Under the pieces are notes generated by a model that saw only the letters and a program-made list of their open reading frames with translations, was not told the origin of the DNA and ran no database searches. Shown one piece after another: positions 27,574-36,423 of a DNA stretch of 52,035 bases. Source of the DNA: a virus; the IMG/VR virus record IMGVR_UViG_3300021513_000003, positions 1-52,035 of that record. One strand, written 5' to 3'. Position numbers and translations under genes: made by a program. Each line of letters opens with the position of its first letter. The first letter of the stretch is position 1.

Positions 27574-28572
27574 TTACCCCCTTTGCACTTCTATCTTCCC
27601 ATAAATTAAATATGGTGCTAATAATGCTATTACTTGGGGATGCACATTAAACTTCGCCGCTACCCTATCCAATTTATTTGGTTTAAAATATGAAACTGCA
27701 ACATCACCAATTCTTTTTGATCTAATTAAAGAACTTGCATCCCAAGTTAAAACATTTTGTAAATACAATAATTGCGTAATTTGGGCTTCTTTTGCATCAT
27801 TTAAAGGATAAATTACTTTAGACTTACAATCAGAATCTAATAACTTGCTTACTTTTCCATCGAAAGTTATCGTTTTTTCTGAAATACTGTTTGAAATGAT
27901 AGTAAAACATTGATGATTGCCAGTTTCATCTATATGAACAGCACCATACTTTAAAAAATCATCGAATGCATCAAATGTTTCATCTATACTAATTATATTC
28001 CTATAATAGCCATTACATTTAAGAACTATATCTTCATTAGCATCTGGTGGATTTGGAAAACTTATTTCCAATAATCCAGTTTCATAATTTATTGTACCAA
28101 TTTCATTTTCTTCATGGACTATTTTACCATTTCCATCATCAGTAGCTTCAAATTCTGAGCCATCAATTATAGTTTTAATATTTATGGAATTTGCAGTTGG
28201 AAAAACATCTAAATCAATTTCAAAATCCTTTTTTGAACCATCGCCCTTAGCTATATTAAAACTTTCTTCTTGAAAAGATTTAAGGATATTTCCTTTCAAT
28301 GAAAGGCCACTAAAATAATCTTCATCTACTGAATAAGGTTTATATCTTGTTATTTTCCTTGGTAAATTTAAACTCTGGCCTTTATATAACTTTTCACCTG
28401 CAAATGGCAATCTTTCTATATAAGCTGTAGCTAATCTTAATAATGTTTCTTTTTCTTTTGTTATTTTTAATTTCCAGTTTAAATCAGGCCAAATCGTCAA
28501 TTTCTCATTAGCTTCTTCAAGAGTTAAATAAGAATTAGCATTTGAAGAAGCTGGAATAGCATTAATTGCCAC
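27574..28572 (-). CDS. Head-tail adaptor protein with inserted Ig-like domain
   Basis: 332 residues from a GTG at 28572 with a GGGGG ribosome site. The ends fit a head-tail adaptor (DnaT-like/gp6-like) protein: residues 10-75 contain NSYLTLEEANEKL, a KETLLRLATAYIERLPFAG helix and LNLPRK, and the C-terminal part holds AQITQLLYLQNVL and a final helix with VIALLAPYL. Between them (residues about 110-185) sits a beta domain with FEATDDGNGKI and TINYETGLLEISF, also found in the 8852-10252 tail protein. Such adaptors dock on the portal after packaging. An insertion in this small protein suggests surface display at the neck. Confidence 0.65.
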   Translation of the reverse strand: MAINAIPASSNANSYLTLEEANEKLTIWPDLNWKLKITKEKETLLRLATAYIERLPFAGEKLYKGQSLNLPRKITRYKPYSVDEDYFSGLSLKGNILKSFQEESFNIAKGDGSKKDFEIDLDVFPTANSINIKTIIDGSEFEATDDGNGKIVHEENEIGTINYETGLLEISFPNPPDANEDIVLKCNGYYRNIISIDETFDAFDDFLKYGAVHIDETGNHQCFTIISNSISEKTITFDGKVSKLLDSDCKSKVIYPLNDAKEAQITQLLYLQNVLTWDASSLIRSKRIGDVAVSYFKPNKLDRVAAKFNVHPQVIALLAPYLIYGKIEVQRG

Positions 28573-28593
28573 AATTGAAAACCCCCACGGAGG

Positions 28594-28620
28594 ACGAGGG
28601 AAGGCATAACCTTCCCTCGT
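28594..28620 (-). other. Perfect 11-bp hairpin after the homing endonuclease gene
   Basis: ACGAGGGAAGG, a five-base loop and CCTTCCCTCGT form a perfect inverted repeat between the endonuclease stop (28645) and the adaptor start. On the transcribed strand it is followed by CCTCCGTGGGGGTTTTC, so only a weak U-run comes after it; it may be a leaky terminator, an RNA end protector, or a translation-start regulator for the adaptor 20 bases downstream. Confidence 0.7.
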
Positions 28621-28644
28621 TCATATGTGAACAGGTACAAGACC

Positions 28645-30204
28645 TCAATTCAAAACATAAATAAAATTTCCACAATCCCAAATCCTATCATACCCATTTT
28701 CTATCATATTAATCCATTCAGATTTACTTCCATCAAATTTTTCTAAACGCTTAGCTAATTTATGCTTTTGGAAATTTTCCCTTGGGTATCTAATAAATTC
28801 GCCAACTTTAATATAAAAATAATTTGGCTTTGAAGTTCCAATCAACTTAAATCCCAATTTCCTTAATGAATGTCCAGTTCCATATCTCCTATCAACATAA
28901 GAAATAATGGATTTGGGATTATAATTTTCAATAAAATAATTTAATAACTTAGAAAATGCGCCAATAACTAAATAATAATTTTTATTACAAAATCTTAAAA
29001 TTTCCCATTCATAATTTTTATTAAATCTAGGTTTCCCCAAACAAAGTAATGAAACCAATTCATCATTATTAAATAAACCAATATTTAATTTAGCTTTAAT
29101 ATCAGCTTGAAGATGATTCTCTTGCAAAAATTCCTTAACTTCATTATAACTTAAATTTTTTATATTGCAAGTTCTAGCATATATTCTATTTTTTAATAAT
29201 CCAAGTTTAGCAAGCAAAATACTTTTCACAATATCTTTCTTAAATAACCATTCATCTTCAAAAATCTGAATCAAATGAATCCCTTTCTGCTCACATAATA
29301 TCGTTTTATTTAAATGATAATTTCTATCTTTACTTCCATTTAATTCCGAATGCCAAAATAAACCATTTAATTCAATAGCTAAATTTTTATCTGGAATAAA
29401 AATATCTAATTCTTTTCCATCTAAAATTGAGCGATCATGAACAACTATTTTATTATTGTTTTCTTCCAAAAAATTAATAAGCTCTTTTTCTTCATTAGAA
29501 CCTGAGCATCTTGGACATCTAATAATGCTTCTTAATGTAGATTCAAATTCATAACCACATTTTTTGCATTTAAATTTATATTTATTAGCTATACATTGAT
29601 TTTTATCTTTCCAAACACCATTATAATTTTCCGATAAAAAAATCAAATCATTTTTATCACAATATTCTTTAAGTTTAGGTAAAAATTTTTCCGTTTCTTT
29701 AAATCGCTTAATTTCACTAATAACTTTTAATTTTGATATATTATCAACGCCATATTTCTTTAATAAAGTTTCCCTAAACTTTTCTTTTATTTTTTCATTC
29801 TGGAGAGCATGTGGAACGCCATACCTTTTCAAATTAGTTTGTCTAACTTTTTCTTTAATCCGCTCATTCTGAAGTGGGCTTTCAGTTCCATATTTCAATA
29901 GGCAAGTCTTTCTTACTTTTTCTTTAATTGAATCAGATTTTGAAGCATTATCAACACCATATCTTTCCAATAAAGTTTGTTTAGCTTTCTGTCTTATAGA
30001 ATCAAGCTGAAATGGATTTTCAACACCATATTTCTTTAAAAAAACCTGCTTCCTTTTTTCTTTTATAGCTTCAGATTGTGATGGATTTTCAACGCCATAT
30101 TTTTTCAAAAAATGTCTTCTAATATATTCAGCTACACATTCCTTTTTTCCACAAGTTTTAGAATATTTACTTTTCTTTTTAGCACCACAAATTGGACATT
30201 TCAT
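28645..30204 (-). CDS. Vsr/EDxHD-type free-standing homing endonuclease with GNAT-like C-terminus
   Basis: 519 residues. The N-terminus is a Cys cluster (CPIC, then TCGKKEC), followed by six DNA-contact-type repeats of the form LKKYGVENPxQ about 25 residues apart (residues about 33-165). A zinc ribbon (CKKCGYEF, CPRC) comes near 215-240. The nuclease core has ELDIFIPDKNLAIELNG near 270 and HLIQIFEDEW near 315, the signature of Vsr-like phage homing endonucleases. Residues about 345-500 (ISYVDRRYGTGHSLRKLGF) form the GNAT-like module often attached to them. It interrupts the head module between capsid and adaptor genes and carries its own promoter; the ATG lies only six bases after the -10 box, so the message is probably leaderless. 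Confidence 0.85.
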   Translation of the reverse strand: MKCPICGAKKKSKYSKTCGKKECVAEYIRRHFLKKYGVENPSQSEAIKEKRKQVFLKKYGVENPFQLDSIRQKAKQTLLERYGVDNASKSDSIKEKVRKTCLLKYGTESPLQNERIKEKVRQTNLKRYGVPHALQNEKIKEKFRETLLKKYGVDNISKLKVISEIKRFKETEKFLPKLKEYCDKNDLIFLSENYNGVWKDKNQCIANKYKFKCKKCGYEFESTLRSIIRCPRCSGSNEEKELINFLEENNNKIVVHDRSILDGKELDIFIPDKNLAIELNGLFWHSELNGSKDRNYHLNKTILCEQKGIHLIQIFEDEWLFKKDIVKSILLAKLGLLKNRIYARTCNIKNLSYNEVKEFLQENHLQADIKAKLNIGLFNNDELVSLLCLGKPRFNKNYEWEILRFCNKNYYLVIGAFSKLLNYFIENYNPKSIISYVDRRYGTGHSLRKLGFKLIGTSKPNYFYIKVGEFIRYPRENFQKHKLAKRLEKFDGSKSEWINMIENGYDRIWDCGNFIYVLN

Positions 30205-30210
30205 GTAGAA

Positions 30211-30239
30211 ATTATATCATAAAAAACTAATCTTGTAAA
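30211..30239 (-). promoter_or_regulatory. Promoter of the homing endonuclease gene
   Basis: Minus strand TTTACA (30239-30234), a 17-base spacer and TATAAT (30216-30211). The -35 box is the last part of the 3' arm of the capsid-operon hairpin. Six bases separate the -10 box from the ATG, so the expected transcription start is at the A of the start codon. Confidence 0.7.
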
Positions 30240-30261
30240 GGCCCCATTAAGGGCCTTTACA
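30234..30261 (-). terminator. Terminator-like hairpin after the major capsid gene
   Basis: TGTAAAGGCCC and GGGCCTTTACA pair over 11 bp with a 6-base loop, seven bases after the capsid stop. On the transcribed strand a T6 run occurs nine bases after the stem, so termination may be partial. It would separate high capsid expression from the downstream endonuclease and connector genes. Confidence 0.7.
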
Positions 30262-30268
30262 TTGTATA

Positions 30269-31270
30269 TTATGATTTAGCAAAGCAAGCGCCCATTGTAT
30301 AGCGCCAATCTTTCACGTAACCACCGAATAGAACCATCACGCTGGCCTTAATTTCTTTGTTTTCCTTGTCCTGCCATACATCTATCACTACTTCTTCACC
30401 AGACAGTGCTACCAAACCACGGCCTCTCTGTAACAATGCCCAAGGAAAATACTGATTTGCCCCAACAGTAACTGCTGGAATCCTATTCCAAGGAAGAACT
30501 CCAAACATGTTATAGAATGGGTTCTTCTTAGTAGCATTTTTATCTTTCTGTGGATAATATTCACTGGAAATATCTGCCTTAATATCATGTGCTATAGAAG
30601 GATGACATAAAATTGTATCTGGCCTTATTGTAATAGGATTACCCCTATCATTATATGCATTATCAACTACCATTTTTGTATAAGCATCATTCAGATTGGT
30701 TATAGAATAACTTTTGGTAGAACCTAAATAATTCTGACCACAACCAGAAATTGTAGCAGATTTCAATGGATGCTCATTTCCGCTGTCAGCCATAAATGGC
30801 TTGCCATCATATATGAATTTACCACTAGGATCAACAATATCGCCCACACTATTGTCAAATATATCATGTCCAGCTGTTAAAGCGCCATAAACAAAGAATT
30901 TGGAATAGAAAGATTCTTTGGTCCTAGCGGCAGCCCTAGACCATTCCTTAATGGTAGAGCTAAACAACTTTGCAATTGCTTCCATGCTCCTATGTGTTTC
31001 ATAATTCCAGCGCATACCACGTGCAAATGTTCTGATTTTACCTATTAATAGCCAACCTTCTTCAGGTGTATCATATTTGATAGGTTCGCCTGGCTTCTTT
31101 TCAACAAGTTCATCCAATCCTACCATTGTATGACTCATCACATATGCATCGGGGCAATCTTCTTCTTCAAATAGAAGTGGCCAAACAGGAGCTTCTTCTT
31201 CATATTCCCTAAAAAAGATTTCATAACCTTTAGATTTTAAGACTTGAGTGAATTCAGTCTGTTCTGCCAT
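30269..31270 (-). CDS. Major capsid protein
   Basis: 333 residues with a strong GGAGG site. The sequence fits an HK97-fold shell protein: N-terminal helix (TEFTQVLKSKGYEIF), a central domain with an EYYPQKDKNATKKNPFYNMFG-like stretch and a GVLPWNRIPAVTVG segment, then LLQRGRGLVALSGEEVVIDVW and a C-terminal RYTMGACFAK. The part GKPFMADSG, TSKTYxxTNLNDAYTKM-like and IRPDTILCHPSIAHDIKAD is typical of the group that includes Mu gpT-like capsid proteins. It follows a probable decoration protein and is terminated by a hairpin. No prohead protease is present in the window. Confidence 0.85.
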   Translation of the reverse strand: MAEQTEFTQVLKSKGYEIFFREYEEEAPVWPLLFEEEDCPDAYVMSHTMVGLDELVEKKPGEPIKYDTPEEGWLLIGKIRTFARGMRWNYETHRSMEAIAKLFSSTIKEWSRAAARTKESFYSKFFVYGALTAGHDIFDNSVGDIVDPSGKFIYDGKPFMADSGNEHPLKSATISGCGQNYLGSTKSYSITNLNDAYTKMVVDNAYNDRGNPITIRPDTILCHPSIAHDIKADISSEYYPQKDKNATKKNPFYNMFGVLPWNRIPAVTVGANQYFPWALLQRGRGLVALSGEEVVIDVWQDKENKEIKASVMVLFGGYVKDWRYTMGACFAKS

Positions 31271-31305
31271 GATAATTTAACCTCCAAATATATATTATTT
31301 TCTAA

Positions 31306-31830
31306 TTATGAAACAACTATTTGCTTATGTGTATTGATTTTAACACGCATATAACCAGCTTCTGCTTCTTCGTCTGTAGCGCCTACGAAAATCACAAAAC
31401 CTTCATTATATGGGCTACTATCCAAATCCACTACCTGTTCATTGCTATTTATAATAACTTTAAGTGCATCGCCATAACGCAATGCCTTAATAGCAGTTTC
31501 TGCGTCTGGAGAACCACCAATACCTTTAATTAGGAAAATAGCTTCTTCATCAGTAATAACAAATCTTTCCTTATTTTCAGTAAATGTATATGTTCCATTA
31601 CCATTATCGGTTACACCATGAATATTATAAGCATCATAATCGCCTAAAATAGCCCAACCAACTATATTATCGGTAGCACTAGTTGCCTGATCCACAAGTT
31701 TATAATCTGCGCCCTTCTGGCCTACAAAAGTAGCTGTTCCACCTTTTACTGTAACACCATTAAGTTTGATTTCTAAATTAATACCATCTGCATGATAAGC
31801 ATCGTAAATTCCTGCTTTGATAGCCTTCAT
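31306..31830 (-). CDS. Probable capsid decoration protein
   Basis: 174 residues, beta-rich and acidic (KLNGVTVKGGTATFVGQKG, FLIKGIGGSPDAETAIKAL), located directly before the major capsid gene, the usual place for head decoration or stabilising proteins. It contains GNGTYTFTEN and a KALRYGDALKVIINSNEQ strand set resembling small capsid cement proteins. A GGGGG site precedes the ATG. No specific family motif; the call rests on position, size and composition. Confidence 0.55.
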   Translation of the reverse strand: MKAIKAGIYDAYHADGINLEIKLNGVTVKGGTATFVGQKGADYKLVDQATSATDNIVGWAILGDYDAYNIHGVTDNGNGTYTFTENKERFVITDEEAIFLIKGIGGSPDAETAIKALRYGDALKVIINSNEQVVDLDSSPYNEGFVIFVGATDEEAEAGYMRVKINTHKQIVVS

Positions 31831-31843
31831 AATGTTTAACCCC

Positions 31844-32245
31844 CTATTTAAATAATAAAATTATTCTCGAAACTTCTGCTGGTAATTTAGTAATCATTTG
31901 ATTAGTTAATTCTGCTGAAAATCTTAACCAGCAGGCTAAAATTGTTCCCTTTTCACATTCAGTTAAATCTTTATAATCTTTATTTTTCATTATTTCTTCT
32001 ATCTTATTCAAACATTGGATAGAACTGTAAGACAATTTATTTATATCTTCACCTAAAGCATTTTTCCAAAAGCAAATCGAAAAGGCTGAATATTTTGCCA
32101 AAATTTTAGCTAAATCATCAGCCTGTTTCATTACCTTTTCATAACTTTTATCAATCTTAGGAACTTTAATTGTATTTGAAGTAGTTCCACAAGCAATAGT
32201 AAATAAAAATATTAATATTAAAAATAATGAAATTAATTTCTTCAT
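31844..32245 (-). CDS. Lipoprotein of unknown function
   Basis: 133 residues with a clear type II signal peptide: MKKLIS, a hydrophobic core, and the lipobox FTIAC (C19, followed by G20), so the protein should be lipid-anchored in the host envelope. The mature part is helical, with two Cys-containing segments (SICFWKNALG, ILACWLRFSA). Phage lipoproteins often act in superinfection exclusion or as outer spanins; neither is provable here. It sits between the 223-residue gene and the decoration gene, behind a strong promoter, so it may be an accessory gene carried in the head operon. Confidence 0.7.
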   Translation of the reverse strand: MKKLISLFLILIFLFTIACGTTSNTIKVPKIDKSYEKVMKQADDLAKILAKYSAFSICFWKNALGEDINKLSYSSIQCLNKIEEIMKNKDYKDLTECEKGTILACWLRFSAELTNQMITKLPAEVSRIILLFK

Positions 32246-32249
32246 ATTT

Positions 32250-32921
32250 TTAAACCTCTAAAAATTTTTCTAAACTTTTTAAAATTTCTTCTATATTTGT
32301 ATTTTTCAAATTTACAAAATAACCTTTCTTATGTGTAAAATGTTCTGCATTTATATACTTATGAAAATCAACTAATGATGGGCGGCCATCAGATTGAAAT
32401 CCTTTTCTTATTCCAAAATCATCGCCAAATCTATAAATCATATAATCAACTTTTCTAAGTTCAGATTTCAAATATTTAGATTCTGGAAGAATATTATCAT
32501 TTATAGCAACTAAATATGATTTTACTTGAATTTTTTCCAACTGAATATCTTCAAATTGTTTTAACCAATGTAATCTGTATCTTTCAAAATAATCGAAACA
32601 ATTAGATAATAGTTGTAACGTATCTATTCCTTCCGAATCTAAGCCCCACCAAAAATCTTCTTGTAAATTATTAAGAAAATGAAAGTTTATATCTTCTTTT
32701 ATTACATTTTTAAAGAAATCAGAAAAATAAGGATAAATAAATATTTTTAGTTTTGTATTTATTTTTATATCAAATAAGATTATGTCATTATTTTGCAGGT
32801 GAATTGATTTCTTTGGGAAAATCGGGCAATAATCTGATAGTTTAAGTTTCTTCTTTTTATATAAACAGTATGCAATTTTTATCGCATCTGAAGACAATAC
32901 ACAAGGTAATAAAATACGCAA
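32250..32921 (-). CDS. Unknown protein, faint DHH-phosphoesterase-like features
   Basis: 223 residues starting at a TTG (MRILLPCVLSSDAIK) nine bases after GAGGG. No clear family. The order of an early SSDAIKIAYCLY segment, a strand DIILFDIKIN, a long helical middle and a C-terminal HFTHKKGYFV, where DHH proteins have GGHxxAAGF, loosely recalls DHH-type phosphoesterases, but the DHH triad is not recognisable, so this is at most a diverged relative. It is the first gene after the promoter at 32955-32983 and four bases before the lipoprotein gene. Confidence 0.55.
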   Translation of the reverse strand: MRILLPCVLSSDAIKIAYCLYKKKKLKLSDYCPIFPKKSIHLQNNDIILFDIKINTKLKIFIYPYFSDFFKNVIKEDINFHFLNNLQEDFWWGLDSEGIDTLQLLSNCFDYFERYRLHWLKQFEDIQLEKIQVKSYLVAINDNILPESKYLKSELRKVDYMIYRFGDDFGIRKGFQSDGRPSLVDFHKYINAEHFTHKKGYFVNLKNTNIEEILKSLEKFLEV

Positions 32922-32954
32922 ATGGAAAAACCCTCAGAAGATTTTACAGTATAA

Positions 32955-32983
32955 ATGTTAACACATTTTCTTCAATTTGTCAA
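32955..32983 (-). promoter_or_regulatory. Promoter ahead of the lipoprotein-capsid operon
   Basis: Minus strand TTGACA (32983-32978), a 17-base spacer and TAACAT (32960-32955). The gap to the first gene is about 30 bases with a GAGGG ribosome site. No terminator lies between this promoter and the major capsid gene, so it probably also drives capsid protein synthesis. It shares CTTGACAAATTGA with two other promoters in the window. Confidence 0.75.
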
Positions 32984-32986
32984 GTT

Positions 32987-33340
32987 CTAAGATGGTGTAG
33001 TCCATGTAATCTTCTGATCTTTCAATTCAAATCTTCCATCTGGAAGTTCCCTTATATTCAAAGTTTGAACTTGACCATCTGGACTTTCAACTTCTATTTC
33101 TATGTAAGCTATATCATCAAAATCAGCAGTAGCATCTTTTGGTACATAAATTTCAAATTTACAGTTTTCCGAATCAGTAATTTTTATTTGCTCATCGCTT
33201 CCACCTGAATTAGCAGTTGCCAATTTAATAGAATGCTGGTAATCATCATAAATTTCACAACGAATTTTCCAATTATCTAAATTTTCAATTCCATTTACAG
33301 TGCATTCAAATAAAATGCTATCTCCTTTAGTCAATTTCAT
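32987..33340 (-). CDS. Small beta-rich protein, possible BppU/Ig-like fold
   Basis: 117 residues from the ATG at 33340; the upstream TTG in the same frame overlaps the AGGAGG site and is rejected. The start MKLTKGDSILFECTVN and IRCEIYDDYQHSIKLATA, a strand-turn pattern with acidic turns (IYVPKDATADFDDIAYIEIEVE), resembles small beta-sandwich domains found at the start of phage baseplate/fibre proteins. It follows the LamG-type fibre protein immediately and may be its partner. Function unknown. Confidence 0.6.
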   Translation of the reverse strand: MKLTKGDSILFECTVNGIENLDNWKIRCEIYDDYQHSIKLATANSGGSDEQIKITDSENCKFEIYVPKDATADFDDIAYIEIEVESPDGQVQTLNIRELPDGRFELKDQKITWTTPS

Positions 33341-33345
33341 ATTAA

Positions 33346-36300
33346 TTATTCCTCCTGACAAGCAAAATCCAAATTAAGGTTATATTTATTATAATCTAAA
33401 GTTAATTTACATGGTGCAAATCTTAATCTTTGGGCAAATAAGAAAACATCTATTGAATGCTTAATTTCATTTGCTTTCAATAATATAATATCAATAGGAA
33501 TTTGTTTTCCAATTATCTTAATTATTATATCTATATTATAAGTAAAAGTCTGCAATTGTTTAAATAATGCGTTAATATCATAAATAGAAGATGAGAATTG
33601 CTTTAATAATATATCAATATCATAATTAAAAGACTGTAATTGTTCTAATAAAATATCATTATCATAAGTAATTAATTCTAATTTATTAAATATCGCATTA
33701 ATACTATAAACAAGAGATTGTAGTTTTCCCAAAGAAATATCTATATTATAAACGATTGATCTCAATAATTTTAATAAAATATCAAATTGATAATTGAGAT
33801 TTAAAATTCCTTTTAAAAGAACATCAGAATCGTATTCGGATTTTCCTTCTTCCGTTTGTAATATTAAATCTATAGAATATTGTGATTCTCCAATTTTATT
33901 TAAGATTAAATCAGCATTATAATTAATAGAATTAAATTTCTGTAATAAAACATCTGAAATATAAGATTTCTGTTCAAACGTTCTTAGTAAAATATCAATA
34001 TTATAGTTCTTTTTGATTATCTTCCCAAATATTACATCAACATTATAATTAATAGAACTAAATTTTTGTAACAAAATATCAATATCATAAATCTTTTCAA
34101 TTTCCTTTATTATAACATCACAACTATAGCTAAGAGATTGCAATTTCTGCAGCAATAAATCAATAGAAACATCTTGTTTCAATGCAATAAGTATTGCATC
34201 TATAGAGTAATTAATTTCTTTTACAGTTTGTTCACTTCCAATTGTTGAACTTGGTACTGGATCAGTATATTTTCTAACTCTTATCCAATCATATTTTACA
34301 TGATAATTTGTGTTACTATAATCATCACCACCAAGCTCCAATTTCCTTGAAGCGTCTGGAACTGCTGTTCCAGTATGAGTTGCTTTCAAATCATCATCAA
34401 TGTAAAATTTAAGTGTATTTGTGTCAATATAATCAATTCTATACCTATGCCAATTCGAATAATCAATTGTTATATAAGTATATTGTCTATTTGTTGCCCA
34501 AGAATTTGCTACAGTATCACTTTCAGTATTCTGATAAAAACAAAATGTCTGTTTTGAAGTACCCCCCCAAATAGCTCCTTCATTATCATTAGCACCTACA
34601 AAAACCCAATAATTTCTTCTTTGACTATCTCCTTTAACCAATGCTTCTAAAATATGTCCAGTCCCTATAGTATAAGTTTTAGAAACTATACCATTGGATA
34701 TACAACTTCCATCTCCTGTATGTTCCGAAATATAAATATCCAAAACACTATTACTAATATCAAGATTATCAGAATTTCCTTTTATATTCCATTTATTTGT
34801 ATCTATCGTATCGATAAAATCATCAAAAAAATCAAATGTATTATCACCATCACTGCTATCTTCGGCTTCTGAATTACCATAGTAAAGATAAATAGTTTTT
34901 GTGGAAGAAGCTGGAATAGAAGGTACTTTTACCCAAAGAATGGCTTCTTGATTATCTTTATCCCATTTTTCCTTCCAGTGATACAATACAGAAGTCCCAT
35001 TGGAATCGGCAAATGCAATATCACTTCCATCATCTTTAGCATGATTAAAATTGAAATTATCAGAATTTAAAATTATTTTTACTTGATAATCTATAAGATT
35101 ATTGGAATTTGACGTATTATCTATAGTTATTTGTCTTCTAAAATTATAGGGAAGCCAACCTTGCTTAGCTACACATATATCAACGGAATAATTGCAAGAT
35201 AATTTATGTTCTAAAATGCATATATCAATAAAAACTAAACCTGAAGCTTGTTCTTCTGAAAGGGATGAGGAAAAACTTGGTTCTGGATCAATACGTTTGC
35301 GAACTAATACTTTTCCCGAATAGTTTGTTGTCGTATAACCATAATTGTTATATAAATCTGAAACTTCTTCGGCAGTTAAAACTTTATCAAAAACAAAAAT
35401 TTCATCCATAATACCATTGAAATATGCGCCACTTCCGCAAGGACTTCCTGATGAATTTAAGTACTTACCGAATCCAAAATGTGCTGTTCCATTTTGAATA
35501 TCACCAAGATTACCACCACTATAATCTAAAGTAGTAGATTCTGCTTGCCCATCAACGTATATTTTAACTCTATCCAATCCATTATTTGTATCGATAGAAC
35601 CATCATAAGTTACAATAAGATGATACCACTTATTTAAATCAGTTATTGGGGTCGAACCTAAAATACCTCTATAATTAAATGTACTAAGACCACAATAATA
35701 TATAAATTCAGGCTTACTGTCAGTAAGTAATCTAAATACAAATTGTCTTTGATTTTCCGAACAATTAGAATCGGCAAGCTTGACTATAATACAATTATTT
35801 GTCATTTGAGCAGATGGTTTTATCCATAAAGAAAAGCTAAATTTCTTATCTGCTCCAGCGAATACATCATCTAAAATGTCTCCTAAATCTACATAATCGT
35901 TTCCATCGAAATTCAAGGCGTTGCCGAATTTTCCATCAGTCCAAGTTGCACCATGCTTTGTCCCATTGTGATTATTTCCTGATGAATCTTCGACTGTATC
36001 TCCAGAATTTTCATCACAATGCCAAGCACCTTTAAGATTGCTTATTTCCCTTATAAATGTATTAGTAACCGAACTCACATTACCTGCATTGGAATTTCCA
36101 TAATAACAATAGATATTTACATTATTATCTAAATTATCTGTAATCTTTACCCAACAATATGCTACACGATTAGGCGATGTACCTTCTACTTTTTCTATCC
36201 AAAAATTTAATAAAGTAGTTCCATCACTTTTAGTGAACCTTAAATCACCAGATTGATTTGTATCGCTAGGAAAATTAGATGAATGTCCTTCTACATGAAA

Positions 36301-36423
36301 ATCACATCCCGAAGCGCCAGAACTTTCGCCCACTTTAAGTAATACTTGATAGTTAGTTCCAGCGCCTGATTGGCCTTGAATAGTGATTTTTTTTCTATAA
36401 GTCCAGCCATTTGGCCATGCCAA
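33346..36423 (-). CDS. Fibre-like protein with two DUF2341, LamG domain and YNID repeats
   Basis: 1025 residues from a TTG at 36423 with a GAGGTG site seven bases upstream. Residues about 5-125 (WTYRKKITIQGQ, IYCYYGNSNAG) and about 430-555 (YNFRRQITIDN, IYLYYGNSEAED) are DUF2341 domains. Between them (130-370) is a LamG/concanavalin-like domain (GAWHCDENSGD, FDGNDYVDLGD), and residues about 555-720 are another lectin-like sandwich. Residues about 735-1000 are some 19 copies of the YNID-type repeat. Such domains bind surface glycans. The gene sits in the head module between scaffold and capsid genes, so it may be a capsid-attached fibre rather than a tail fibre. Confidence 0.8.
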   Translation of the reverse strand: MAWPNGWTYRKKITIQGQSGAGTNYQVLLKVGESSGASGCDFHVEGHSSNFPSDTNQSGDLRFTKSDGTTLLNFWIEKVEGTSPNRVAYCWVKITDNLDNNVNIYCYYGNSNAGNVSSVTNTFIREISNLKGAWHCDENSGDTVEDSSGNNHNGTKHGATWTDGKFGNALNFDGNDYVDLGDILDDVFAGADKKFSFSLWIKPSAQMTNNCIIVKLADSNCSENQRQFVFRLLTDSKPEFIYYCGLSTFNYRGILGSTPITDLNKWYHLIVTYDGSIDTNNGLDRVKIYVDGQAESTTLDYSGGNLGDIQNGTAHFGFGKYLNSSGSPCGSGAYFNGIMDEIFVFDKVLTAEEVSDLYNNYGYTTTNYSGKVLVRKRIDPEPSFSSSLSEEQASGLVFIDICILEHKLSCNYSVDICVAKQGWLPYNFRRQITIDNTSNSNNLIDYQVKIILNSDNFNFNHAKDDGSDIAFADSNGTSVLYHWKEKWDKDNQEAILWVKVPSIPASSTKTIYLYYGNSEAEDSSDGDNTFDFFDDFIDTIDTNKWNIKGNSDNLDISNSVLDIYISEHTGDGSCISNGIVSKTYTIGTGHILEALVKGDSQRRNYWVFVGANDNEGAIWGGTSKQTFCFYQNTESDTVANSWATNRQYTYITIDYSNWHRYRIDYIDTNTLKFYIDDDLKATHTGTAVPDASRKLELGGDDYSNTNYHVKYDWIRVRKYTDPVPSSTIGSEQTVKEINYSIDAILIALKQDVSIDLLLQKLQSLSYSCDVIIKEIEKIYDIDILLQKFSSINYNVDVIFGKIIKKNYNIDILLRTFEQKSYISDVLLQKFNSINYNADLILNKIGESQYSIDLILQTEEGKSEYDSDVLLKGILNLNYQFDILLKLLRSIVYNIDISLGKLQSLVYSINAIFNKLELITYDNDILLEQLQSFNYDIDILLKQFSSSIYDINALFKQLQTFTYNIDIIIKIIGKQIPIDIILLKANEIKHSIDVFLFAQRLRFAPCKLTLDYNKYNLNLDFACQEE
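33423..34218 (-). repeat. YNID coding repeats, second array
   Basis: About 19 units of 12-14 residues at the C-terminus of the LamG protein. Examples are IYDIDILLQKFSSI, NYNVDVIFGKIIKK, NYNIDILLRTFEQK and TYNIDIIIKIIGK. The consensus is the same as at 12.4-13.3 kb although the DNA is not closely similar. The array ends in a short unrelated tail (LRFAPCKLTLDYNK). Confidence 0.75.

Noticed and set aside
31271-31305. Promoter in front of the major capsid gene
   Set aside because: TTGTTT and an AT-rich box at 17-base spacing can be drawn, but the match is poor and overlaps the end of the decoration gene.
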